From assembly GCA_015490395.1 (NCBI GenBank), contig WFXX01000324.1, positions 1-5,578 on the forward strand: DNA of 5,578 nt, written 5' to 3'. The translations under genes were made by a program, and so were the position numbers. The notes under the pieces were generated by a model. That model did not search any database. It saw only the letters and a program-made list of their open reading frames with translations, and was not told the DNA's origin. Positions 1 through 4,871 of this stretch are shown one piece after another; position 1 is the stretch's first letter; every line of letters starts with the position of its first letter. The stretch is from Gammaproteobacteria bacterium (lineage in GTDB: Bacteria > Pseudomonadota > Gammaproteobacteria > DRLM01).

Positions 1-2
1 AG

Positions 3-167
3 CCCGGGCCGGGCCGGCCCGGGCTCAACCGGCTGGAGGAGGGCGGCCGGGAGCGTCTGCTGCCCGCCAAGGTCTCCCTCGCGGTCCCGGCAGGTGCGGT
101 GCTGACGGTGGAGACCCCGGGCGGCGGGGGCTGGGGCCAGCCTGCGACGGCGCGAAAAACCGAGTAA
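3..167 (+). CDS. Hydantoinase B / 5-oxoprolinase-type protein, C-terminal end (partial)
   Basis: An open frame enters from the left edge and ends at TAA 165-167, giving 54 residues. It carries two marks of the C-terminus of the HyuB / 5-oxoprolinase B / acetophenone carboxylase-like superfamily: a Gly/Pro-rich PGLNRLE stretch at its start and a closing TVETPGGGGWGQP segment. In that superfamily the TPGGGG(Y/W)G motif lies a few residues from the end and is preceded, as here, by a beta-rich stretch with a 'pAGaVLtVeTPGGGG' rhythm (AKVSLAVPAGAVLTVETP). Family members act in ATP-dependent or independent cleavage of cyclic amides such as hydantoins and 5-oxoproline, usually with a HyuA partner; substrate cannot be told from this fragment. 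The frame shows no damage, but most of the gene lies outside the window. The stop codon falls within the dyad at 155-181, so the promoter of the next gene overlaps this gene's end. Confidence 0.72.
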   Translation, partial: PGPGRPGLNRLEEGGRERLLPAKVSLAVPAGAVLTVETPGGGGWGQPATARKTE

Positions 168-181
168 AATACTCTTGTTTT
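155..181. promoter_or_regulatory. Extended dyad upstream of grxD, candidate IscR type-1-like operator
   Basis: The core is a perfect inverted repeat GAGTA-AAA-TACTC (162-174). It is flanked symmetrically by AAAA (155-158) and TTTT (178-181), giving a 27-base dyad that stands out as AT-rich in a GC-rich region. The architecture (AT-rich outer arms, a 5-base inner arm ending near GACT/GAGT, an A/T centre) resembles the type-1 box of the Fe-S regulator IscR, whose core is GACT-(A/T)-AGTC. It lies 25 bases before the grxD start, and GrxD is an Fe-S cofactor trafficking protein, so control by an Fe-S sensor would make sense. TAAAAT (165-170) could also act as a -10 element, but I see no good -35. 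Assignment to IscR is inference; the dyad itself is directly visible. Confidence 0.38.
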
Positions 182-206
182 TGGCAGACGCCGCGAGGAG
201 GTGGTC

Positions 207-581
207 ATGGATCCCAGAGAGCGCATCCACCGTCTGGTCACCGAGAACCCGGTGGTGATCTTCATGAAGGGCACGCCCCAGTTTCCCCAGTGCGGCTTCT
301 CCGCCCGGGCCGTGGAGGCCCTGCGGGCCTGCGGCGAGGACTTCGCCTACGTCAACATCTTCGAGGAGCCGGAGATCTATCAGGCCTTGCCCGGCTACTC
401 CCACTGGCCCACCTTTCCCCAGGTGTTCATCGGGGGCCGGCTCATCGGCGGCTGCGACATCACCTTGGAGCTCCACCAGCAGGGGGAGCTCCAGCGGCTG
501 GTGAAGGAAGCCTGGGCTCGGGCCCGTTCCGGGGAGGCGACCACCGGGGAAAGCGGTCCATCCGGGGCGGGGGCTAAGTGA
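207..581 (+). CDS. grxD: Monothiol CGFS glutaredoxin, Grx4 family (GrxD)
   Basis: This is a 124-residue cytoplasmic Grx4-type monothiol glutaredoxin, a family that binds a glutathione-ligated [2Fe-2S] cluster as a dimer or with BolA and passes clusters to apo-proteins rather than acting as a strong disulfide reductase. Visible motifs, numbered from ATG 207: the glutathione-binding MKGTP with Lys21; the active-site/cluster-ligand motif CGFS at 29-32; WPTFPQVF at 67-74 with the cis-Pro TFP; and the GGCDI glutathione-binding loop at 81-85. Length and order match E. coli GrxD (115 aa), with a short disordered Gly/Ser-rich tail added from about residue 108. ATG 207 is preferred over GTG 201 because the Shine-Dalgarno GAGGAGG (195-201) abuts or covers the GTG but sits 5 bases from the ATG. 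The 3' end shares four bases (GTGA, 578-581) with the possible start of the decayed PepSY gene, so the cassette was probably once co-transcribed. Confidence 0.97.
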   Translation: MDPRERIHRLVTENPVVIFMKGTPQFPQCGFSARAVEALRACGEDFAYVNIFEEPEIYQALPGYSHWPTFPQVFIGGRLIGGCDITLELHQQGELQRLVKEAWARARSGEATTGESGPSGAGAK

Positions 582-890
582 GGCTCCTCGTAGCACGGCT
601 GCGGGTGGTCAGCTTGGTTTCAGCGCCCCCGCTAGGCAGGCAACAGGCCCGGATAGCCCCCTGCGTGCGGAGGCCTGCGGGCCGGCGAGCGAGTGGAGGT
701 GGCGTGCATAGCGGAGCGCCAGTGCCCGGCGGTAGCCCCTGGAGACCCTTCTGGACAAGGCCTGGGCGATGTGGCGGGGACGGGTGCTGGGCGCGGCGGT
801 GGAGGAAGCTCTCCGCGGCCCCCTCTACGGGTGGAGCTGCTGGATCCCCAGGGCCGCATGTGGGGGCTTGACGGCGACGCCCGCACGGGG
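578..890 (+). pseudogene. Decayed PepSY-domain protein (periplasmic partner of the two-component system)
   Basis: No intact gene is present between grxD and the response-regulator remnant, but a PepSY domain can be stitched together. From 736 one frame reads PLETLLDKAWAMW, then RGRVLGAAVEE and PLYG (to about 831). After a shift of frame at about 828 it continues as RVELLDPQGRMW, then GLDGDARTG (to 890). The ending 'Y-R-V-E-L-L-D-x-x-G-R-...-D-A-R-T-G' is the usual close of a PepSY domain, and 'PLE-x-(L/I)-L-x-K-A-...-GRVL' its usual opening. A possible start is GTG 578, overlapping the grxD stop; it gives VRLLVARLRVVSLVSAPPLG, which looks like a damaged signal peptide, after which the frame is lost. 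A TAG at 733-735 interrupts the PepSY frame. Small secreted PepSY proteins are common just upstream of PhoP/PhoQ-like pairs and probably modulate the sensor. The domain call is fairly firm; the start is tentative. Confidence 0.6.
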
Positions 891-916
891 AGCCCGTGTC
901 CTGCCCGCCCGAGCTC

Positions 917-940
917 CCACCGTCACGAGCGTGACGGGGG
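917..940. repeat. Short imperfect inverted repeat upstream of the response-regulator start
   Basis: CCGTCACG (920-927) and CGTGACGG (930-937) are perfect 8-base inverted arms around AG. The pairing resumes with CC/GG (917-918 and 939-940) after an A-G mismatch. The two-base centre makes an RNA hairpin with all pairs closed unlikely and a DNA-binding dyad more natural. It sits between the PepSY remnant and the Shine-Dalgarno (AAAGGA, 941-946) of the response-regulator remnant. PhoP/OmpR-family regulators usually bind direct repeats, so I do not assign a binder. Confidence 0.22.
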
Positions 941-954
941 AAAGGAACGGTGCG

Positions 955-1514
955 GTGAGGACCCTGGTGGTCGAGGACGACACAAGCCTGGCTCAGCGCC
1001 TGAGGCGGGACCTGAGGCGGGCTGGCTTCGCCGTGGACGTGGTGGGCAATGGCGGCGACGCCGCGTTCATGGGCCATGAGGAGCCCTCTGGCGCCGTGGT
1101 CCTGGACCTGGGCCTGCCTCAGCGCTCAGGGCTGGAGGTGCTGCGCAGCTGGCGGTATTAAGGGCGACGGAGGAGCTGGTGACGCGGCTCAATGCCCTCA
1201 TCCGGCAGCGCCAAGGCCAGCCCGCGGGGGTGCTGCGCACCGCTGGTCTGGTGCTCAACGAGGACCGGCGGTCAGTACCGGGGAGGACCGGGAGGAGCTT
1301 TGGCTCACCGGCATCGAGTTCCGGCTCCTGCGCCATCTCGGTGTTCCATCCGGGCGAGATCCTCTCCAAGGACCGCCTCACCGAGCGCGTCCACGACTTC
1401 GAGTCGGACACGGACGGCAACGTGATCGAGGTCTACATCGACCGCCTGCGGCAGAAGCTCGGCAAGAAGCGTATCGCCACCTACGTCTTCGGGCTCTCGC
1501 CCGGCAGGACCTGA
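955..1514 (+). pseudogene. Decayed OmpR/PhoP-family response regulator
   Basis: The remnant starts at GTG 955, with AAAGGA at 941-946 eight bases before it. The first half of the receiver reads in one frame: acidic pocket VVEDD (residues 5-9) and the phosphoacceptor Asp51 in VVLDLGLP, then GLEVLRSWR, ending at TAA 1159-1161. The text resumes in another frame at about 1164 with ATEELVTRLNALIRQRQG, the last receiver helix. Around 35-40 residues are therefore missing, including the conserved Thr/Ser switch and the invariant Lys of the KPF loop. The winged-helix domain is broken by two more shifts: VLNEDRRSV (to about 1272), GEDREELWLTGIEFRLLRHL in another frame, then FHPGEILSKDRL and VIEVYIDRLRQKLGKK back in the former frame, ending at TGA 1512-1514. 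The usual TVRGLGY end is also altered (ATYVFGLSPG). An intact member would be about 220 residues. Order and coupling to the kinase are those of PhoP/PhoQ-like operons. It cannot make a functional regulator. Confidence 0.92.
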
Positions 1515-2339
1515 TGCCCTTTCTCCAGGCCCGCCTCGCCCTCGGCCTGGCGGCCACGGTGGTCGCCCTCTTCGGGCTACAGGCGCTGGTCGCGGGGGCC
1601 TAGCTCAGCGCCCTCGCCGAGCAGTACGTGATCACCCGCCTGCGGCACGACGTCGAGAGCTTGCAGGTGTCCCTGAGCCTCAGGGCCGAGGGGCGCCCCT
1701 GCTGTGGACGAGGAGCACGCCCATCCGGTCTTGCATCGCCCCTTCCCGGGGCATGATTGCCGGATCATGGTCGGCGGCCGGTCCTGCGTGCCCGCTCCCT
1801 CTGGGAGCAGAGCCGGCTGGTCTCGGACTACCACCCGGCGACAGCACGGTGACAGGGCCGACGGGCCCGAGGGCCAGAGGCTGGTGGTGGTGAGCCGCTT
1901 TCCGCAAGTGGAGCCGTGACGTCACCATCGTCGTGGCCGAGACCCTTCCCATCGAAGGGGGTTCGAGGCCTTCCAGTGGCGCTGGCTCCTGGTCTCCTCC
2001 CTTGGTGGTGCTGGCTCCCATCGCCGCTCAGCTATACGGGTGGTATGCCGGGGGCTCGAGCCCCTGGAGCGGCTCTGGGAGGACATGTTGGAGCTCCAGG
2101 GCAACCTCCTGGACAAGGTCGTCGAGGACGACGGCCCCGGCGTCTCCGGGGAGGACCTGGAGCGGCTCACCCAGCGGGGGGTGCGCCTGGACGAGAGCGT
2201 GGGCGGGCACGGCCTCGGCCTGGGCATCGTCCAGGAGGTGGTGGAGCAGCACAGGGGCCGGCTGCGCCTCGGCCGTTCCGAGGCCCTGGGCGGGCTGCGG
2301 GTGGAGGTCAGCTTCCCGTCTTCCCTCCTCCAGGACTAG
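1514..2339 (+). pseudogene. Decayed PhoQ-like sensor histidine kinase
   Basis: ATG 1514 overlaps the regulator stop (TGATG, 1512-1516), the usual coupled arrangement. The order of a PhoQ-like kinase can be followed across frames: a first membrane helix (LALGLAATVVALFGLQALV) cut by TAG 1601-1603; the start of the sensor domain (LSALAEQYVITRLRHDVESL, 1604 on); HRPFPGH in a second frame (about 1735); LRARSLWEQ in a third stretch (1784 on) ending at TGA 1850; GPEGQRLVVVSRFP; VTIVVAETLPIE; FQWRWLLV; a frame-broken second helix; and a last open stretch (2040-2339) with RGLEPLERL. That stretch runs straight from the post-membrane linker into NLLDK and then VVEDDGPG. The entire phosphoacceptor His domain and most of the N-box helix are deleted. 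The G1 box (EDDGPG), RGVRLDE and G2 box (GHGLGLGIV) survive. Intact relatives are about 430-490 residues. Without the H-box it cannot autophosphorylate. The 3' end overlaps rnt by 32 bases tail to tail. Confidence 0.92.
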
Positions 2340-3024
2340 GCTCCGAGTCCGCGGCCTCCCTGCCGCCCAGGCCGGGAGGGGGGCGGCCCACTGCCTGGTC
2401 CCAGCGGTTGACCACCGCGCAGAACAGCTCGGCGGTGCGCTCGGCGTCGTAGCGGGCCGAGTGGGCTGCCCCCTCGTCCCAGGCCAGGCCCGCCGCGCGC
2501 GCTGCCCGGGCCAGCACCGTCTGGCCGTAGGCCAGGCCCGCCAGGGTGGCGGTGTCGAAGGTGCTGAAGGGGTGGAAGGGGTTGCGCTTGATCCCGCAGC
2601 GCTCCACCGCGGCGTTGAGGAAGGCCAGGTCGAAGGAGGGATTGTGGCCCACCAGGATGGCCCGGGTGCAGCCCGCCTCGCGCACCGCCCGGCGCACGGG
2701 CTGGAAGATGCGCTGCAGGGCCTCCTTCTCCGGCAGGGCCCCGCGGTCCGGATCGTGGGGGTCGATCCCGGTGAAGGCCAGGGCCGAGGGATCGAGACGG
2801 GCGCCGGGGAAGGGCTGGACGCGCACCGCGTGAGTGGCCACCGGCCGCCAGCGGCCCGCCTCGTCGGTGCCCAGGATCACCGCCGCCAGCTCCAGCAGGG
2901 CATCGGTGCGTGGATCGAAGCCCCCCGTCTCCACGTCCACCGCCACCGGCAGATAGCCGCGGAAGCGGGCCGCCGCCGGCGTGGGCGTGGCGGGCGGGGC
3001 GGGAGCGGGGGCATCGGCGGGCAT
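2308..3024 (-). CDS. rnt: Ribonuclease T (DEDDh 3'-5' exoribonuclease)
   Basis: This 238-residue protein is a DnaQ-like DEDDh exonuclease that trims 3' ends of tRNA (CCA turnover), 5S/23S rRNA and other stable RNAs as a homodimer in the cytoplasm. Numbered from ATG 3024: Exo I VAVDVETGGF with Asp30/Glu32, Exo II GHNPSFDLAFLN with Asp132, Exo III AHSARYDAERTA with His188/Asp193. These positions are each exactly seven beyond the E. coli RNase T catalytic residues (D23, E25, D125, H181, D186), so the core has no indels. The substrate-stacking phenylalanines also keep this offset (F36, F84, F131, F153). An upstream in-frame GTG (3112-3114) would add 30 residues of atypical composition and would reach into the region of the divergent ODP promoter, so I prefer ATG 3024, although its Shine-Dalgarno (GGGG) is weak. 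About 15 C-terminal residues exceed the family's usual end; the last ten or so are read from the strand opposite the kinase remnant. The gene diverges from the ODP operon across 110 bases. Confidence 0.97.
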   Translation of the reverse strand: MPADAPAPAPPATPTPAAARFRGYLPVAVDVETGGFDPRTDALLELAAVILGTDEAGRWRPVATHAVRVQPFPGARLDPSALAFTGIDPHDPDRGALPEKEALQRIFQPVRRAVREAGCTRAILVGHNPSFDLAFLNAAVERCGIKRNPFHPFSTFDTATLAGLAYGQTVLARAARAAGLAWDEGAAHSARYDAERTAELFCAVVNRWDQAVGRPPPGLGGREAADSEPSPGGGKTGS

Positions 3025-3071
3025 AGGACCCCAGGATAAGCCATCCGCGGCCCCCTGGCGACCTTTCCCCC

Positions 3072-3098
3072 TAAAGCCGGAGAGGCGAGGGCCGATTA
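3072..3098 (+). promoter_or_regulatory. Sigma-28 (FliA) flagellar/chemotaxis promoter
   Basis: The -35 box TAAAGCCG (3072-3079) and the -10 box GCCGATTA (3091-3098) are separated by exactly 11 bases. This fits the FliA consensus TAAAGTTT-N11-GCCGATAA: the first five bases of the -35 box and seven of eight bases of the -10 box match. Transcription would start at about 3105, leaving a leader of about 30 bases with the strong Shine-Dalgarno AAGGAGG (3123-3129) before ATG 3135. It lies in the only intergenic gap upstream of the ODP-chemoreceptor pair, as expected for a class 3 flagellar-regulon operon. Start site and activity are inference. Confidence 0.75.
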
Positions 3099-3134
3099 AG
3101 GGGCAGCGGGCCACGGACAGGAAAGGAGGCGGAG

Positions 3135-3947
3135 ATGGTCGCTGCCATGCAGGGGGCGCCGGGGGAGGCCCTGGAGGAGATCAGCCGCAGCCGGGGTGGT
3201 GCCCTCTACGACGACGGGGAGCACCAGTTCATCTGGCTGGGCCTGGACGAGGTGGAGGGCGGCAAGGCCGTCCAGATCAACCAGTACGTGGTCCGGCACG
3301 GCGACCGGGCCGCCATCCTGGACCCGGGCGGGGCCTACACCTATGCCATGGTGGTGGCTAACCTGAGCCGCCACCTCAGCCTGGACCGGGTGGATACCCT
3401 GTTCTTCTCCCACCAGGATCCGGACGTCAGCTCCGGCATCGGGCTCTGGCTCAACACCACCTCGGCCAAGGTCTACATCTCCCGGCTCTGGACCGGCTTC
3501 CTGCCCCACTTCGGGGGGGTGGACCCGGAGCGCATCGTGGGCATCCCGGACCAGGGCCAGCGCCTGGACCTGGGGGGCGGGGCCTACCTGGAGTTCATCC
3601 CCGCCCACTTCCTGCACTCCATCGGGAACTTCTGCGTCTACGACAGCCGCTCCCGGATCCTCTTCTCCGGGGACATCGGCTCCTCGGTCTTCGCCCCGGG
3701 CGCCTACGAGGTCTTCGTGGACGACCTGGCCGGGCACCTGCCCCGCATGGAGGGCTTCCACCGCCGCTACATGACCTGCAACCGGGCCTGCCGGGCCTGG
3801 GCGGACCGGGTGGCGCGGCTGGAGGTGCGCATGATCTGCCCCCAGCACGGGGCCATCCTGCGGGGCGCGGCGGTGCGCCAGTTCCTGGACTGGTTCCGGG
3901 AGCTGTCCTGCGGGGTGGACCGCCTGGAGGAGATCTACGGGGCCTGA
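3135..3947 (+). CDS. Oxygen-binding diiron protein (ODP)-type metallo-beta-lactamase-fold sensor
   Basis: A 270-residue soluble protein with the metallo-beta-lactamase fold of flavodiiron proteins, but lacking their C-terminal flavodoxin domain. The diiron ligands can be placed: His93, Asp95 and Asp97 in FFSHQDPDVSSG (flavodiiron proteins have HxExDH); His161 in AHFLHSIGN; Asp180 in LFSGDIGSS; His238 in CPQHGAILRG. Further family-like segments are INQYVVRHGDRAAILDPGG near 48-66 and the C-terminal FLDWFRELSCGVDRLEEIYG. Lacking the flavin domain, such proteins are better suited to binding O2 or iron as sensors than to reducing O2 or NO, and an ODP of this kind is the input of a chemotaxis receptor in Treponema denticola. 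The gene is followed after 15 bases by a chemoreceptor with no sensor domain and preceded by a FliA promoter, which fits this role. ATG 3135 is chosen for AAGGAGG five bases upstream; ATG 3147 is possible but worse placed. A plain hydrolase or NO/O2 reductase subunit is the main alternative. No signal peptide or membrane segment is visible. Confidence 0.88.
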   Translation: MVAAMQGAPGEALEEISRSRGGALYDDGEHQFIWLGLDEVEGGKAVQINQYVVRHGDRAAILDPGGAYTYAMVVANLSRHLSLDRVDTLFFSHQDPDVSSGIGLWLNTTSAKVYISRLWTGFLPHFGGVDPERIVGIPDQGQRLDLGGGAYLEFIPAHFLHSIGNFCVYDSRSRILFSGDIGSSVFAPGAYEVFVDDLAGHLPRMEGFHRRYMTCNRACRAWADRVARLEVRMICPQHGAILRGAAVRQFLDWFRELSCGVDRLEEIYGA

Positions 3948-3962
3948 GGGAGGGCGGCGGCC

Positions 3963-4853
3963 ATGGCCTGGTTCCGGCGCAGGCAGCGGAAGGGGGCGCG
4001 GGCGGAGGCCCGTCTGGCGGCCCTGGAGGCGGAGAACGAGCGGCTGCGGCGCAATCTCCAGGCGCTGACCGACAGCAACGCCCGCTGCCTGGCGGTGAAG
4101 TCCCTGGCCGATGCCCTGGTGCGCTCCTTCGAGGGCAGCATCCGCACCGAGGTGGAGCAGGTGGCCACGGCCATGGAGCAGGTCAAGGTGGCCACGGCGG
4201 ATATCGCCCGCAACAGCGTGCACGTCAAGGACCAGGCCCGCAGCGTGGACCAGGCCGCCGACCGCCTGGCCTCGGACCTGGAGGGGCGCTCGGAGCTGCT
4301 GCACCGCACCCGGGAGGACGCCGCCCAGGTGGTGGAGGCGGTGCGGGCCCTGGGGGAGCAGACGGCGCACATCGGCTCCATCCTGGAGACCATCACCCAG
4401 ATCGCCGAGCAGACCAACCTGCTGGCCCTGAACGCGGCCATCGAGGCCGCCCGGGCCGGCGAGCACGGGCGCGGCTTCGCCGTGGTGGCCGACGAGGTCC
4501 GGCACCTGGCCAACCGCACCAAGCAGGCGGTGACCGAGATCGAGTCCATCCTCACCGGGCTGCGGGACCGCACCCAGGCGGTGGTGAGCAAGTCCGAGTG
4601 CCTGGCGGAGGTGGTGGAGCAGTTCCGCGAGGACCACGAGCGCATCCGCGGCAGCTCCGCCCGCACCCGGGAGGCCATCGCCGAGGTCGAGAGCGGCATG
4701 GCCGCGGTGGCCGCCGCCGCGGAGGAGCAGAGCGCCATCGCCAGCGAGGTGGAGGGGCGCACCGAGTTCATCCGCCACCTCACCCAGGACTTCGGGGAGG
4801 TCACCGAGGCCTTCGCCCGGATGGAGCGCCAGCGCTGGACGTTGCGCGGCTGA
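3963..4853 (+). CDS. Soluble methyl-accepting chemotaxis protein without a sensor domain
   Basis: A 296-residue, nearly all-helical cytoplasmic chemoreceptor. The N-terminus is basic (MAWFRRRQRKGAR) and leads into a coiled coil (residues about 14-35), with no hydrophobic segment long enough to span a membrane and no PAS, GAF, hemerythrin or HAMP-like region. The highly conserved hairpin tip lies at about 144-186: ITQIAEQTNLLALNAAIEA, then ARAGEHGRGFAVVADEVRHL, with the turn near Gly166-Glu167 (equivalent to Tsr G390/E391). About 130 residues follow the turn as the descending helix, including Ala/Glu-rich patches such as AAAAEEQSAIASEVE (249-263) that look like methylation-region sequence. No C-terminal CheR/CheB-binding pentapeptide is present (it ends TLRG). 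The Shine-Dalgarno GGGAGGG (3948-3954) precedes ATG 3963 by eight bases, and the gene follows the ODP gene by 15 bases with no terminator, so the two are surely co-transcribed. The receptor most likely receives its input from ODP by protein contact and signals to CheA/CheW; this partnership is inference from context. Confidence 0.95.
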   Translation: MAWFRRRQRKGARAEARLAALEAENERLRRNLQALTDSNARCLAVKSLADALVRSFEGSIRTEVEQVATAMEQVKVATADIARNSVHVKDQARSVDQAADRLASDLEGRSELLHRTREDAAQVVEAVRALGEQTAHIGSILETITQIAEQTNLLALNAAIEAARAGEHGRGFAVVADEVRHLANRTKQAVTEIESILTGLRDRTQAVVSKSECLAEVVEQFREDHERIRGSSARTREAIAEVESGMAAVAAAAEEQSAIASEVEGRTEFIRHLTQDFGEVTEAFARMERQRWTLRG

Positions 4854-4871
4854 GCGCCCCGCCGGGGCTCA
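4851..4871. terminator. Hairpin between convergent stop codons, possible two-way terminator
   Basis: TGAG (4851-4854) pairs with CTCA (4868-4871), and CCCC (4857-4860) with GGGG (4864-4867). The loop is GCC and there is a two-base CG bulge on one side. The outer arms are the stop codons (plus one base) of the two convergent genes. There is no T-run on either strand, so a classic intrinsic terminator is doubtful; it may slow polymerase or protect the 3' ends of both messages. Confidence 0.3.

Noticed and set aside
3..23. GC-only palindromic run at the left edge (CCCGGGCC / GGCCCGGG)
   Set aside because: It lies in the coding frame of the HyuB-type gene as PGPGRPG codons; such runs arise easily in high-GC Pro/Gly codons.
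582..954. Small RNA or CRISPR-like element in the gene-poor stretch after grxD
   Set aside because: No repeats of the right size, no tRNA-like cloverleaf and no terminator were seen; the stretch is better explained by the PepSY remnant.
999..1021. Tandem direct repeat CCTGAGGCGGG with 12-base period
   Set aside because: It encodes the ordinary LRRDLRR helix of the receiver domain.
693..1079. 128-codon plus-strand frame across the PepSY/regulator junction as a separate gene
   Set aside because: Only the segment at 828-890 carries meaning (PepSY end). The rest overlaps the regulator start in the wrong frame and has a composition typical of chance frames.
1916..1925. Perfect 10-base palindrome GTGACGTCAC
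   Set aside because: It falls within the kinase remnant across the PQVEP stop and the VTIVVAE segment; too short and with no promoter context to claim a site.
1933..3039. Plus-strand frame of 368 codons spanning the kinase remnant and the rnt region
   Set aside because: Most of it is the reverse complement of rnt. Only its first part (VVAETLPIE and a piece of the second membrane helix) matters, as one frame of the kinase pseudogene.
3025..3071. Housekeeping promoter for rnt on the minus strand
   Set aside because: A TTATCC stretch is present at a plausible distance, but no acceptable -35 partner was found, so no call was made.
3096..4778. Very long antisense open frame (560 codons) opposite the ODP and chemoreceptor genes
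   Set aside because: Its translation is Leu/Gly/His/Ala-rich without domains, it lies exactly antisense to two well-recognised genes, and long antisense frames are usual in DNA this GC-rich.
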